The position numbers and the translations under genes were made by a program. A stretch of 64,000 nt of DNA from Burkholderiales bacterium (GTDB lineage Bacteria; Pseudomonadota; Gammaproteobacteria; Burkholderiales; Casimicrobiaceae): contig JABTUF010000006.1 in assembly GCA_015075645.1 (NCBI GenBank), positions 186,001-250,000 of the forward strand, in the 5' to 3' direction. The notes under the pieces were generated by a model that did no database searches, was not told where the DNA came from, and saw only the letters and a program-made list of their open reading frames with translations. This document shows, piece after piece, positions 47,049-56,330 of this stretch. Position 1 is the first letter of the stretch. Every line of letters begins with the position of its first letter.

Positions 47049-48367
47049 CTGATGAGCTCGTCGGCCTTCGTGAACGTCCAGGTGCGCGTGATGTGCAGGA
47101 CGTCGGTGTCGCGGTGGATGTCGGGCGGGAACGGAGCGTAGGGCGCGGCCATCCGGACGATGTGCAGCGCGGCGGCGTCGAGCACGCGATTGCCCGACGA
47201 GCGGTTCACCTCGATGTTCTCCACCGAGCCGTCGGCCCTGATCGACACGGTGATGAGCAGGCTGCCGTACAGCCTGTTCTGGCGCGCGGCCTCGGGATAG
47301 TTGAGATTGCCGACGCGCTCGACCTTGAGCCGCCAGTCCTCGACGTAGCGCGCGAAGCGGTACTCCTCGGCGCGCGCCCCGACGAAGCGCCGCTTCGGGC
47401 GCTTCTGGTAGGCGTCCATGTCCTTCGCGATCTGCGCCTCGAGCCGCATCGCGTCGAGCGTGCGCTGCATCATCTCGTTCGCGGTCGGCGTGTCGTTGCG
47501 GTCGGCGTTGATCGTGGGGGCGGGCTGAACCGGCACGAGCGGAGCGGCGCGAAGCTGGGTCAGCAGTTCCTGCGTCTTCTTCTCGAGCGCCTGCACCCGC
47601 TCGGTGGCGATCGCGATGTCCTCGCGCTGCTGCTCCTTCGGAAGCACCGGCAGCGGCGTCTTCGCGCGCCGGTTCGCGTCGGTGTTGCCGCCGCCGTCGA
47701 GGTTCGCCTGCGCGAGGAGTTCCGGCTTGTCGGGCCGCTCCTTCGTCTTCGCGTTGACGAGCGCGACCTCGAGCGGCGGACCGCGGTCGAAAAGACGCTT
47801 CAGATCCGCCGGCGCGAAGTGGATCGACAGCAGGACGAGGTGGACCGCGGCGGACAGGCCGAACGCGATGCCCGTGCCGAGGCTCACGCCGCGGAACAGC
47901 ATGCGCCGGGGCGGCCCGGCGAGCGCTTCGGGCGGGATCGTCGCGGGCGGCAGCGCTCCGGCCGGATGCAACCGCGCCCGCGACGGCGTCGTCATCGGTT
48001 CGACGGCGATCGGGGTCGGCGCCACCGACACGAGCGGCCGCACCACCGCGCGCGCCGCACGAACGCCGGACGCAGCCGGGCGCACGGCCGCATCCCCGCC
48101 GGACCGCCTCGCTGGAACCGCCGCTACGGGCACAGGTGCGGGAGTCGCCCGAGGCGGAGTCTTCGTGCCGCCAGAGCGCGATGACGACTCGGCGGCGGTC
48201 GGCACAGCGCCCGTGCGCGGCTTCGTCCGCTCAGGTGCCGGAGGCTGTGCCGGGGGCGCCGGCGCGTCAGCCTTCGGCGCGCGTCGCGGTGTCCGCGGCC
48301 GGGAAGCGGCGTCGGCGGACGCGGGAACCGGGTCGGGCGGCTTGGCCGGGGTCGGCTTGCGGGGCAC
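47042..48367 (-). CDS. tonB: TonB-family energy transducer
   Basis: Couples proton motive force to outer-membrane receptors. The longest frame is 441 residues: a proline/alanine-rich region (1-150), a single membrane helix (about 160-185, GTGIAFGLSAAVHLVLLSIHF), a periplasmic coiled region (QQREDIAIATERVQALEKKTQELLTQL), and a C-terminal TonB domain (YVEDWRLKVERVGNLNYPEAARQNRLYGSLLITVSIRADGSVENIEV). A proline-rich stretch before rather than after the membrane helix is unusual. An internal ATG at 47995 would give a more ordinary 317-residue form, but would leave 417 bp uncovered after the RNB gene. The C-terminal residues and stop derive from a heptad repeat. Specific receptors and exbBD are not in the window. 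Confidence 0.82.
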   Translation of the reverse strand: MPRKPTPAKPPDPVPASADAASRPRTPRRAPKADAPAPPAQPPAPERTKPRTGAVPTAAESSSRSGGTKTPPRATPAPVPVAAVPARRSGGDAAVRPAASGVRAARAVVRPLVSVAPTPIAVEPMTTPSRARLHPAGALPPATIPPEALAGPPRRMLFRGVSLGTGIAFGLSAAVHLVLLSIHFAPADLKRLFDRGPPLEVALVNAKTKERPDKPELLAQANLDGGGNTDANRRAKTPLPVLPKEQQREDIAIATERVQALEKKTQELLTQLRAAPLVPVQPAPTINADRNDTPTANEMMQRTLDAMRLEAQIAKDMDAYQKRPKRRFVGARAEEYRFARYVEDWRLKVERVGNLNYPEAARQNRLYGSLLITVSIRADGSVENIEVNRSSGNRVLDAAALHIVRMAAPYAPFPPDIHRDTDVLHITRTWTFTKADELISQ

Positions 48368-48412
48368 CGGGGCAACGGGGGCGGGGAAGCGATCCGCCCA
48401 TTGTAGGGAACC

Positions 48413-50305
48413 TCAAGGCGATACAGCAGCTTCCGTGCCGGACTTCGCGCCTTCCGGCATCCCGGCGTAGCGCGCTTCCAACGTCGCCTCGAGGAGATCG
48501 ATGCGCACGATCTGGACCCGGACCGGCGTCCCGGGGACGAGCGAGGGCAACCCGGCGAGCTTCACCCGAAGCGGAATCGGCGTGAGCCGGGCGACGCCCT
48601 CGCGCTCGACGGTCGCATCGACGATGTCCGCGCGCTCCTGCAGGAGCCAGCGCAGGCACCAGTAGTGCTCCATGCGCTCCTGGAACTCCGCGTACTGCCC
48701 GTAGGTCGCCTCGAAGTCCGCCATCGCGGCGACGAGTTCGGCGTCGTTCTGCGCGTACGGGGGCTTCCCGCCCGCGATCACCGCGAGGATCTGACGCTGG
48801 TTCACGAGGTCGGCGTAGCGGCGCAGCGGCGAACTCGACCACAGGTAGTGGGTGAGGCCGAGCCCTTGATGTTCGCCGGGTCGGGTGCTCATCTTCACCT
48901 TGCCGCCGGACTGCACGCGGTAGAGGCCCGCCGCGCCGGCCTGCGCGAGGAGCCGGCCCCAGGTCGCGTTCGCATGAATCATCAGTTCCGAGACGAGCGT
49001 GTCGAGCGGCGAGCCGCGCGGACGCGGCAGGATCGACACCCGGCCCGGCTCGTCCACCGCGCTTCGCGCGTCCCAGTCGACCTCGAAGGCGAAGTCGATG
49101 CGATCGACCTCGACCTTGCCGCGCGCCGCGCCGAGGTGCTGCGCGAGGCGCCACAGCACGCGCATCTCGGCCGTCCACGGCGGATCGTCCGCCGAGGGCA
49201 GCGGGCGCGCGAACGCTTCGCTCGCCCCGCCGAGCGCGATGTTGGCGGCGATGGGCACGCGCTCGGCCACCGTGCGGTGCGAGGCGGGCGCGCCCGACCC
49301 GTCGAGTTCGACGTAGAGCGAGAGCGCGGGCCGCGCCTCGCCCGCCGCGAGCGAGAATTCGGCGACGACCTCGTCGGGCAGCATGGTGATCTTGCGCCCG
49401 GGCATGTAGACGGTCGACAGGCGCTCGCGCGCGATCGCGTCGAGCGCGCCGCCGCGTTCGAGCGCCAGCGCGGGCGCGGCGATGTGGATGCCGATCTCGG
49501 TGCGCCCGCCCGGCAGTTCGCGCACCGAGAACGCGTCGTCGATCTCGGTGGTCGCCGCATCGTCGATCGAGAACGCGCGCACGCCCTCGGCGAGCGGCAG
49601 GTCGGGCAACGTTCCGACCGGCGGCCACGGCGCGAACGCCGTGCCGCGCGGAAACGCCTGCGCGAGGAAGGCGTCGAAGTGGTAGTCGTGGGTCGACGGA
49701 ATCGCGCCGCACGCGGCGAGCATCGCGACCGGCTGCATGCGCTCGGCCTCGCAGGCCGCGGCGAGCGCCTTCCATTCGAGCGAATTCTTCTCCGGACGGT
49801 AGAGCAGCATGGTGCGCTTCGCGGCGAGTTCGGCCGGCAGCGCGCGACGCGCGAGCGCCTCGACCCACGCGGCGACCTGTTCCGCTTCGCGCCGCTTGCG
49901 CTCGACCGAGGCGAGCGCGGCGGCGAGCGACTCCGGCGGCGCCTTGCGGTAGCGCCCCTTGCCCCGCTTGTAGAAGTGCATCGGCGAGGCGTGCAGGACG
50001 CGCAGGACCGCCGCCTGCTCGGGCGCGTTCGCCTGCGCGCCGAAGTACTCGCGCGCGAGCGCGTCGAAGCCGAACTCGTCGTCGCCGGAAACTTCCCAGA
50101 GGAACTGCGCGTCGAGCGTGGAGGCGATGGCCTCGGCCTGCGTCAGCACCTCGCCCGCCGCGGGCGACGCGAAGCGCAGCAGCACGTTCGCCGCCTTGAG
50201 CTTGATGCGCCGGCCGGTCGACACCTCGACCTGCAGCGAGGTCGCCTGGTCGGCGAGCACCGTGCCGGCCCTGATCTGGCCGTCGTCTTCGAACAGCACG
50301 TTCAT
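48413..50305 (-). CDS. RNB-domain exoribonuclease (RNase II family)
   Basis: Product of 630 residues from ATG 50305. N-terminal domains (MNVLFEDDGQIRAGTVLADQATSLQVEV, then an S1/CSD-like part) precede the RNB catalytic core, with the acidic site AFSIDDAATTEIDDAFSV, GIHIAAPAL and TVYMPGRKITMLPDEVVAEFSL. Further on are SELMIHANATWG and the RNA-clamping GLTHYLWSSSPLRRYADLVNQRQ. A C-terminal S1-like domain follows. It degrades single-stranded RNA 3' to 5' to small oligonucleotides. Closest to the betaproteobacterial RNB proteins next to tonB-aroE; not an RNase R, which is longer. Confidence 0.9.
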   Translation of the reverse strand: MNVLFEDDGQIRAGTVLADQATSLQVEVSTGRRIKLKAANVLLRFASPAAGEVLTQAEAIASTLDAQFLWEVSGDDEFGFDALAREYFGAQANAPEQAAVLRVLHASPMHFYKRGKGRYRKAPPESLAAALASVERKRREAEQVAAWVEALARRALPAELAAKRTMLLYRPEKNSLEWKALAAACEAERMQPVAMLAACGAIPSTHDYHFDAFLAQAFPRGTAFAPWPPVGTLPDLPLAEGVRAFSIDDAATTEIDDAFSVRELPGGRTEIGIHIAAPALALERGGALDAIARERLSTVYMPGRKITMLPDEVVAEFSLAAGEARPALSLYVELDGSGAPASHRTVAERVPIAANIALGGASEAFARPLPSADDPPWTAEMRVLWRLAQHLGAARGKVEVDRIDFAFEVDWDARSAVDEPGRVSILPRPRGSPLDTLVSELMIHANATWGRLLAQAGAAGLYRVQSGGKVKMSTRPGEHQGLGLTHYLWSSSPLRRYADLVNQRQILAVIAGGKPPYAQNDAELVAAMADFEATYGQYAEFQERMEHYWCLRWLLQERADIVDATVEREGVARLTPIPLRVKLAGLPSLVPGTPVRVQIVRIDLLEATLEARYAGMPEGAKSGTEAAVSP

Positions 50306-50366
50306 CGGGATGTCCCGCGGAGACGCCCTTGCGGCGCCGGCGTTCGGTCCGGAAGGCGGGGCCGCG

Positions 50367-50372
50367 ATTATA
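50367..50372 (-). promoter_or_regulatory. -10-like hexamer upstream of the RNB gene
   Basis: A perfect TATAAT on the minus strand, 61 bp before the RNB-gene ATG, in the 136-bp divergent region with the aldo/keto reductase gene. It could drive the RNB-tonB-aroE-mtgA run. Confidence 0.45.
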
Positions 50373-50441
50373 TCGGGTGCGCGATTGCGGGCCGTCCGAC
50401 GCTGCGGCATAGTCGGCGGTTCCGGACGGGGGATGGGGTCG

Positions 50442-51452
50442 ATGAAGTACAAGCACCTTGGCGCGAGCGGACTCGAGGTGTCGACGCTGACGCTCGGCAC
50501 GATGACCTTCGGCGAGCGCACCGGCGCGGCGGAGGCCCATGAGATCGTCGCGCACGCGCGCGATGCCGGCGTGACGTTCATCGACACCGCCGACGCCTAC
50601 GTGATGGGCGAGTCCGAGCGGATCGTCGGCGCGGCGATCCGCGCCGAGCGCAACCACTGGGTGCTCGCCACCAAGGTCGGCAACCGGATGGCCGACGAGC
50701 GCAACAACGGCGGATCGTCGCGCGCGTGGATCCTGCGCGCCTGCGACGCGAGCCTCGCGCGACTATCGACCGACCGCATCGACGTCTACTACCTGCACCG
50801 CGACGACCCGTCGACGCCGCTCGACGAGTCGGTCGGCGCGATGGGCGACCTGATCCGCGTGGGCAAGGTGCGCTACTTCGGCGTGTCGAACTTCCGCGGC
50901 TGGCGCATCGCCGAGACCGTGGCCGCCTGCCGGCGCAACGGCGTCCCCGCGCCGATCGTCTGCCAGCCGAGCTACAACCTGCTGAACCGCATGCCCGAAG
51001 TCGAGATCCTGCCCGCGTGCGACCACTACGGCCTCGGCGTCGCGCCCTATTCGCCGATCGCGCGCGGCATCCTGACCGGCAAGTACGCGCCCGGCGCGCC
51101 GCCGCCGCCCGACTCGCGCGTCGAGCGCAACGACCGCCGGATGATGGAAACCGAATTCCGCGCCGAGAGCCTCGCGATCGCGCAGACGCTCAAGGCCCAT
51201 GCGGAGGCGACCGGCCGCACGGCGACGCAATTCGCGCTCGCGTGGCTGTGGGCGAACCCGATCGTGACCACGGTGATCGCCGGTCCGCGCACGCTCGCGC
51301 AATGGCAGGACTATGCGGATGCGGTCGGCACCGCATGGTCGGCCGACGACGAGGCGCTCGTCGATGAACTCGTGCGGCCCGGGCATCCGTCGACACCGGG
51401 CTACCACGACCCGCGCCACCCGTTCTACGGACGAAAGCGCCGCGAGCGCTGA
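50442..51452 (+). CDS. Aldo/keto reductase
   Basis: NADPH-dependent oxidoreductase of the TIM-barrel AKR superfamily, 336 residues from ATG 50442 (ATG 50433 also in frame). Motifs: LGASGLEVSTLTLGTMTFG, VTFIDTADAYVMGESERIVG (catalytic Asp and Tyr), VLATKVGN (Lys), DRIDVYYLHRDDPSTPLDES (His), and the nucleotide site VAPYSPIARGILTGKY and VIAGPRTLAQWQD. Closest to the YajO/general stress AKR branch. Substrate unknown. Its long 5' reading frame overlaps the RNB gene on the other strand and is ignored. Confidence 0.9.
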   Translation: MKYKHLGASGLEVSTLTLGTMTFGERTGAAEAHEIVAHARDAGVTFIDTADAYVMGESERIVGAAIRAERNHWVLATKVGNRMADERNNGGSSRAWILRACDASLARLSTDRIDVYYLHRDDPSTPLDESVGAMGDLIRVGKVRYFGVSNFRGWRIAETVAACRRNGVPAPIVCQPSYNLLNRMPEVEILPACDHYGLGVAPYSPIARGILTGKYAPGAPPPPDSRVERNDRRMMETEFRAESLAIAQTLKAHAEATGRTATQFALAWLWANPIVTTVIAGPRTLAQWQDYADAVGTAWSADDEALVDELVRPGHPSTPGYHDPRHPFYGRKRRER

Positions 51453-51569
51453 TCGCGCGTCGAGGCGCGCGCGCCGGTCCGGAGCGATTCGGCGTTCGTC
51501 CTACGGTGCGCTGCCGCGCGCGCCGGTAGAGTCGTCGGTCCGCGACGCCGACCGCGCGCGGATCCGACG

Positions 51570-52757
51570 ATGACGCACGAATCGCCCGCCTTTCCCTGGA
51601 CCTTCGGGCTCGAGGAGGAGTTCTTCCTCGCGCACCCGCGCTCGCGCGCGCTGGCGACTTCGGTCCCGCGCTCGCTGATGCGCGCGTGCCGCCGGCGTTT
51701 CGGCGACGCGATCGCGCCCGAACTCCTGCACTCGCAGATCGAGATCGTCTCGCCGGTGTTCTCGAGCTGCGCCGAGGCGCTCGGGACGATGGCCTCGCTC
51801 CGGCGCGGCGTCGCCGCCATCGCCGCGGAGAAGGACCTGCGGATGCTCGCGGCCGGCACCCACCCGATCGCCGCCTGGGGCGAGCAGGTCGAGACGCCGA
51901 AGACCCGCTACCGCGGCATCGTCGAGGACTTCCAGATCGTCGCGCGGCGCAACGTGCTGTGCGGCCTGCACGTCCACGTCGCCGTTCCCGCCGGCGTCGA
52001 CCGCGTGGCGCTGATGAACCGCGTGATGCCCTGGCTCCCCGCGTTCCTCGCGCTGTCGACGTCCTCGCCGTTCTGGAACCGCGCGGCGACCGGGCTCATG
52101 TCCTACCGGCAGGCCGCGTACGACGAATGGCCGCGCACCGGGATTCCCGACCATTTCGAGAGCGAAGCCGAGTACGCGCGTTTCGTCGAGCTGCTCGTCG
52201 CCGGCGGCGCCGCGCGCGACGCGAGCTACCTGTGGTGGGCGATCCGCCCGGCCATGCGTTTCCCGACGCTCGAACTGCGCATCTGCGACGCCTGCACGCG
52301 CGTCGACGACGCGGTCGCCATCGCGGCGCTGTACCGATGCCTGCTCCGCTGCCTCACGCGGCGGCCCGACTTGGGCGCCGCGTGGACGCCGTTCACGCGG
52401 CGCCTCGTCGACGAGAACCGCTGGCGGGCCAAGCGGTTCGGCCTCGACGCGTCCTTCCTGGCGTTCGACGGCGCGCCTGCCGTGCCGTGCCGGAGCGTCA
52501 TCGAGCGTCTGCTCGACACGGTCGCGGAGGACGCGCAGGCGCTCGGTTGCGAGCCATCGCTGCGCCGCGTGCGCGAGATCCTGCGCGACGGCACCAGCGC
52601 GCACGCGCAGCTCGCGATCTTCCGCGGGCGCCGCGCCCGCGGCGACTCGACCTTCGAAGCGCTGCAGTTCCTCGTCGACTGGCTCGCCGCCGCGACGATC
52701 GCCGACCGCGCGCCCGCGGTCGAGGCTCCGCGCGCGCCTGCGCCGGTCCGGGCGTGA
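51570..52757 (+). CDS. YbdK-type carboxylate-amine ligase (GCS2 family)
   Basis: 395-residue member of the glutamate-cysteine ligase type 2 family. It opens with the ATP/metal motif WTFGLEEEFFLAHP. It contains LHSQIEIVSPVFSSCAEAL, AAGTHPIAAW, NVLCGLHVHVAVP (histidine pair) and MRFPTLELRICDACTRVDDAVAIAAL. Family members form gamma-glutamylcysteine weakly or join other acids and amines. The true product is unknown. It is followed by the tungstate transporter genes after 126 bp. Confidence 0.88.
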   Translation: MTHESPAFPWTFGLEEEFFLAHPRSRALATSVPRSLMRACRRRFGDAIAPELLHSQIEIVSPVFSSCAEALGTMASLRRGVAAIAAEKDLRMLAAGTHPIAAWGEQVETPKTRYRGIVEDFQIVARRNVLCGLHVHVAVPAGVDRVALMNRVMPWLPAFLALSTSSPFWNRAATGLMSYRQAAYDEWPRTGIPDHFESEAEYARFVELLVAGGAARDASYLWWAIRPAMRFPTLELRICDACTRVDDAVAIAALYRCLLRCLTRRPDLGAAWTPFTRRLVDENRWRAKRFGLDASFLAFDGAPAVPCRSVIERLLDTVAEDAQALGCEPSLRRVREILRDGTSAHAQLAIFRGRRARGDSTFEALQFLVDWLAAATIADRAPAVEAPRAPAPVRA

Positions 52758-52786
52758 TCCGCGCCGCCTTTCGGGGCAGACTCGAT

Positions 52787-52815
52787 GCACATATGAAGTC
52801 TATTGCCTATGTTGC
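52787..52815. promoter_or_regulatory. Imperfect dyad upstream of the tungstate transporter genes
   Basis: GCACATATG (52787-52795) and CTATGTTGC (52807-52815) form an imperfect inverted repeat about 70 bp before tupB, in a locally A+T-rich patch. Paired CATA/TATG half-sites loosely recall ModE-type operators. No ModE gene is in the window. Confidence 0.3.
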
Positions 52816-52883
52816 GGCAGGAGGCGCGCTTTTCCCCTAGACTCCGGCGAGCCCGCGACCCGCCTCGCGCGCCCTCTCTCGCC

Positions 52884-53588
52884 GTGAACACGATCGCCCT
52901 CGCCTTCTCCGAAGCCTTCTCGATGGTCGCGCGCCTCGACCAGACGTTGGTCGAGATCGTGCTGCTGTCGCTCGGCGTGAGCCTCACGTCGGTCACGGTC
53001 GGCTCCGCGCTCGCGCTTCCGGCGGGCGCGGCCATCGCGGTCGGGTCGTTCCCCGGCAAGCGCGCGGTGGTGACGACGCTGAACGCGCTGATGGGCCTGC
53101 CCGCGGTGGTCGTCGGCCTCGCGGTCTACCTGCTGCTCTCGCGCGCGGGCCCGCTCGGCGCGCTCGGCCTCCTGTTCACTCCGCCCGCGATGGTGGTCGC
53201 GCAGGCGGTGCTGCTGTTCCCGCTCCTCGCCGCGCTCACGCGCCAGGTCGTCGCCGACGCCTGGGGCGAATCGCGCGAGCAACTCATTTCGCTCGGCGCG
53301 ACGCCGTGGACCTCCGCGCTCGCGCTGCTCTTCGACCTGCGCTTCACGCTCGTCACGATCGTGCTGGCCGGGTTCGGGCGCGCGATCGCCGAGGTCGGCG
53401 CGGTGATGATCGTCGGCGGCAACATCGACGGCGTGACGCGCGTGATGACCACGGCGATCGCGCTGGAGACCTCGAAGGGCGACCTCCCGCTGGCGCTGGG
53501 GCTCGGCATCGTCCTCCTCGCGATCGTGCTCGTTCTCAATACCGCGGCGTCGTCGATCAAGGACGCGGCGGTCCGGCGTTATGGCTGA
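52884..53588 (+). CDS. tupB: Tungstate ABC transporter permease
   Basis: Inner-membrane permease, 234 residues from GTG 52884, with about five hydrophobic helices. The binding-protein-dependent loop is LTRQVVADAWGESREQLISLGATPWTSALALLFDLRF, which contains the EAA-like motif, and the conserved GFGRAIAEVGAVMIVGGNIDG is typical of TupB. It overlaps the ATPase gene by 8 bp. Order here is permease-ATPase-binding protein. Confidence 0.88.
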   Translation: MNTIALAFSEAFSMVARLDQTLVEIVLLSLGVSLTSVTVGSALALPAGAAIAVGSFPGKRAVVTTLNALMGLPAVVVGLAVYLLLSRAGPLGALGLLFTPPAMVVAQAVLLFPLLAALTRQVVADAWGESREQLISLGATPWTSALALLFDLRFTLVTIVLAGFGRAIAEVGAVMIVGGNIDGVTRVMTTAIALETSKGDLPLALGLGIVLLAIVLVLNTAASSIKDAAVRRYG

Positions 53589-54321
53589 GCACTCGATCCT
53601 CCCGATGGCGCTCGACGACGTCTCGTTCGTCGTGCGCGGGCGCGCGATCCTCGACCGCGTGTCGCTCGAACTCGGCCACGGGAACCGCACGGTGATCCTC
53701 GGCCCCAACGGCGCCGGCAAGAGCGTGCTCTTGCGGATCGCGCACGGGCTCTTGCGGCCCACCGAGGGCGCGGTGCGCTGGTCGGCCGTGGAGACCCCCG
53801 GCCGTCCGCGCCGGCAGGCGATGGTGTTCCAGCGGCCGGTGATGTTCCGGCGCAGCGCGCTCGGCAACCTGCGCTTCGCGCTGCGCATCGCCGGCATTCC
53901 CGCGGCGGAGCGCGACGCGCGCGCCCGCGACGCGCTCGCGCGCGTGGGACTCGCGTCGATCGCGCAGCAGCCGGCGCGCGTGCTCTCCGGCGGCGAACAG
54001 CAGCGCCTCGCGATCGCGCGGGCGTGGATGCTCGACCCCGAGGTGCTGTTCCTCGACGAACCCACCGCGAACCTCGACCCGGGGTCCACGCACGCGATCG
54101 AGCGCATCGTCGACGCGATCCATGCGGCGGGCACGAAGATCGTGATGGTCACGCACAACCTCGGCCAGGCGCGACGGATCGCCGACGAGATCGTCTTCCT
54201 CCACGGCGGCCGCATGCTCGAGCGCACGTCCGCCGAGGTGTTTTTCTGCAAGCCCGCGACCGCGGAAGCCGTCGCCTACCTCGAAGGAGAACTGCCATGG
54301 CGCACATCCAACGCCGCCTGA
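53581..54321 (+). CDS. tupC: Tungstate ABC transporter ATP-binding protein
   Basis: ABC ATPase of 246 residues. Walker A: ILGPNGAGKSVLLRIAHG; Q-loop: AMVFQRPVMF; signature: LSGGEQQRLAIARA; Walker B: VLFLDEPTANLDP; switch histidine: VMVTHNLGQA. It energises the TupB permease. It overlaps tupB by 8 bp and tupA by 25 bp, so all are co-translated. No molybdate-type TOBE extension is present. Confidence 0.92.
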   Translation: MAEHSILPMALDDVSFVVRGRAILDRVSLELGHGNRTVILGPNGAGKSVLLRIAHGLLRPTEGAVRWSAVETPGRPRRQAMVFQRPVMFRRSALGNLRFALRIAGIPAAERDARARDALARVGLASIAQQPARVLSGGEQQRLAIARAWMLDPEVLFLDEPTANLDPGSTHAIERIVDAIHAAGTKIVMVTHNLGQARRIADEIVFLHGGRMLERTSAEVFFCKPATAEAVAYLEGELPWRTSNAA

Positions 54322-55124
54322 TCGTATCGTTCGTCGCCGCGTGCGCGGCACTCCTCGCGCTGCCGGCCGCGGCGCAGGACAAGTCGATCGTCGTCGCCTC
54401 GACGACGTCGACCGAGCAGTCGGGACTGTTCGGCCACATCCTGCCCGCGTTCACCGCGAAGACCGGCATCACCGTCAAGGTCGTCGCGGTGGGCACCGGC
54501 CAGGCGCTCGACATCGGCCGGCGCGGCGACGCCGACGTCGTGTTCGTGCACGACCGGGTCGCCGAGGACAAGTTCATCGCCGAGGGTTCGGGCGTGGGCC
54601 GGCGCGACGTCATGTACAACGACTTCGTGCTGATCGGGCCGAAGTCCGATCCGGCGAAGGTCGCGGGAACCAAGGACCTCTCGGCGGCGCTGAAGGCGAT
54701 CGCCGAGGCGAAGGCGCCGTTCGTCTCGCGCGGCGACAAGAGCGGCACGCACATGGCGGAACTGCGCTACTTCAAGGCGGCCGGCGTCGACCCGGTGGCG
54801 GGCCGCGGCGCCTGGTACAAGGAGACCGGCTCCGGCATGGGTCCCGCGCTCAACACCGCTTCGTCGATGAACGCGTACATCCTGTCCGATCGCGGGACCT
54901 GGCTCTCGTTCAAGAACCGCGGCGACCTCGTGATCGCGGTCGAGGGCGACAGGCGCATGTTCAACCCCTACGGCGTGATGCTCGTGAATCCGGCGAAGCA
55001 CCCGCACGTGAAGGCCGCGGAGGGACAGGCGTTCATCGACTGGCTCGTGTCGCCCGAGGGACAGGCGAAGATCGCGAGCTACAAGGTGGGCGGCGAGCAG
55101 CTCTTCTTCCCGGACGCGCACTGA
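54297..55124 (+). CDS. tupA: Tungstate-binding periplasmic protein
   Basis: 275-residue binding protein from ATG 54297 with a signal peptide (RRLIVSFVAACAALLALPAAAQ, cleavage after Ala-Gln). The TupA oxyanion motif TTSTEQSGLFGHI is followed by VAVGTGQALDIGRRGDADVVFVHDR and DFVLIGPKSDPAKV. The second lobe contains SRGDKSGTHMAELRYF. It should capture WO4 2- with high selectivity and feed TupBC. Its stop overlaps the ModA-like start by one base. Confidence 0.92.
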   Translation: MAHIQRRLIVSFVAACAALLALPAAAQDKSIVVASTTSTEQSGLFGHILPAFTAKTGITVKVVAVGTGQALDIGRRGDADVVFVHDRVAEDKFIAEGSGVGRRDVMYNDFVLIGPKSDPAKVAGTKDLSAALKAIAEAKAPFVSRGDKSGTHMAELRYFKAAGVDPVAGRGAWYKETGSGMGPALNTASSMNAYILSDRGTWLSFKNRGDLVIAVEGDRRMFNPYGVMLVNPAKHPHVKAAEGQAFIDWLVSPEGQAKIASYKVGGEQLFFPDAH

Positions 55125-55918
55125 TGCGGCCCACGCGCGCGCTCCTCGCCATCGCGGCGTTCGCCTTCTCCTCGCTCGCCGCTGCACAGGCCCCCGTGAA
55201 GCTCCATGCGGCGGGGAGCCTGCGCGGCGTGATGAGCGACCTCGCCGCCGCATGGAAGGCCGGCGGCGGCGGCTCGGTCGAGGCGGAGTACGGGGCTTCA
55301 GGCACGCTCCGCGACAAGATCGCGGCGGGCGCGCCGGCCCAGGTGTTCGCCTCCGCGAACATGACGCATCCGCAGTCGCTCGCCGCTTCGGGGCGCGCGG
55401 GTCCGGTGTCGCTCTTCGCGAAGAACCAGCTCTGCGCGCTGTCCACGCCGCAAGCGCGGGTGACGACCGACACGCTGCTCGACCGGCTCCTCGATCCCGC
55501 GGTCAAGGTCGGCACCTCGACGCCGAAGGCCGATCCCTCGGGCGACTATGCGTTCCTGTTGTTCGAGAAGGCGGACAAGCTTCGTCCGGGCGCGGGCGCC
55601 ACGCTGTCGGCGAAGGCGCTGCAACTCACCGGCGGGCCGAACTCTCCGAAGCCGCCGCCGGACCGGAGCCTCTACGGCATGCTGGTCGCCGACGGCAAGG
55701 CCGATGTGTTCCTCACCTACTGCACCAACGCGATCGTCGCGCAGCGCGAGCATCCGTCGCTCGTCGTGTCGACCATTCCGCCCGCGCTCGCGGTCGGCGC
55801 CGACTACGGCATCACCGTGCTCAACGGCGCGCCCGACGGGGCCGCGAAGTTCGTCGCGTTCGTCCTCTCGCCGGAGGGTCGTCGGATCATCGCGTCGCAC
55901 GGCTTCGCGCTGCCGTGA
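55124..55918 (+). CDS. ModA-like molybdate-binding protein without own permease
   Basis: 264-residue periplasmic binding protein with a signal peptide (RALLAIAAFAFSSLAAAQA). ModA-family features: LHAAGSLRGVMSDLAAAW, YGASGTLRDKIAAGAPAQVFASANM, and the hinge and second lobe VGTSTPKADPSGDYAFLLFEKA. It is translationally coupled to tupA, yet there is no modBC in the window. It may deliver molybdate to TupBC, to the downstream MolBC-like permease, or serve as a sensor. REP-like remnants follow. Confidence 0.85.
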   Translation: MRPTRALLAIAAFAFSSLAAAQAPVKLHAAGSLRGVMSDLAAAWKAGGGGSVEAEYGASGTLRDKIAAGAPAQVFASANMTHPQSLAASGRAGPVSLFAKNQLCALSTPQARVTTDTLLDRLLDPAVKVGTSTPKADPSGDYAFLLFEKADKLRPGAGATLSAKALQLTGGPNSPKPPPDRSLYGMLVADGKADVFLTYCTNAIVAQREHPSLVVSTIPPALAVGADYGITVLNGAPDGAAKFVAFVLSPEGRRIIASHGFALP

Positions 55919-55957
55919 GCCCTGCGGAGCGATGTTCGACCGGACGAGGCGGAAGGC

Positions 55958-56028
55958 GTCCGACTGAAGTCGGACCCACCAGTTGATCGCGACGCCCGCG
56001 AAGTGGGTCAGGCTTCAGTAACCTGACG
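55958..56028. repeat. Diverged REP-like palindromes
   Basis: An inverted copy GTCCGACTGAAGTCGGACCCAC (55958-55979) and a plus copy starting GTGGGTCAGGCTTCAG (56003-56028), both related to the REP-like cluster at 20572-20710. They lie between the ModA-like gene and the molbindin gene. Confidence 0.65.
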
Positions 56029-56113
56029 GGGTTCGTCGCCGATGCAGTAGTCTTTCGGTCCAAGGTGCATCCCGATGGCACCCCGGCATCTCGTGCCACA
56101 CCAAGGAGAAGCC

Positions 56114-56323
56114 ATGAAACTGTCCGCCCGCAACGTACTCCCCGGCAAGGTCGTCGACCTGAAACGCGGGGCCACGACCTCGCACGTGAAGATTCAGGTC
56201 GCCGGCGGCGCGGTGATCACCGCGTCGATCACCAACGAAGCCGTCGACGAACTCCACCTCGCGGTCGGCGATAGCGCGAGCGCGATCGTCAAGGCTTCCG
56301 ACGTGATCGTCGGCAAGGGCTGA
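56114..56323 (+). CDS. Molbindin-type molybdopterin/oxyanion-binding protein (Mop)
   Basis: 69-residue single TOBE/Mop domain: KLSARNVLPGKVVDLKRGATTSHVKIQVAGGAVITASITNEAVDELHLAVGDSASAIVKASDVIVG. Molbindins form hexamers that store molybdate or tungstate in the cytoplasm. AAGGAGAA lies just before the ATG as a strong ribosome-binding site. The MolA-like gene starts 7 bp downstream, so this gene links the two transport sets. Confidence 0.92.
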   Translation: MKLSARNVLPGKVVDLKRGATTSHVKIQVAGGAVITASITNEAVDELHLAVGDSASAIVKASDVIVGKG

Positions 56324-56330
56324 CGCACGC

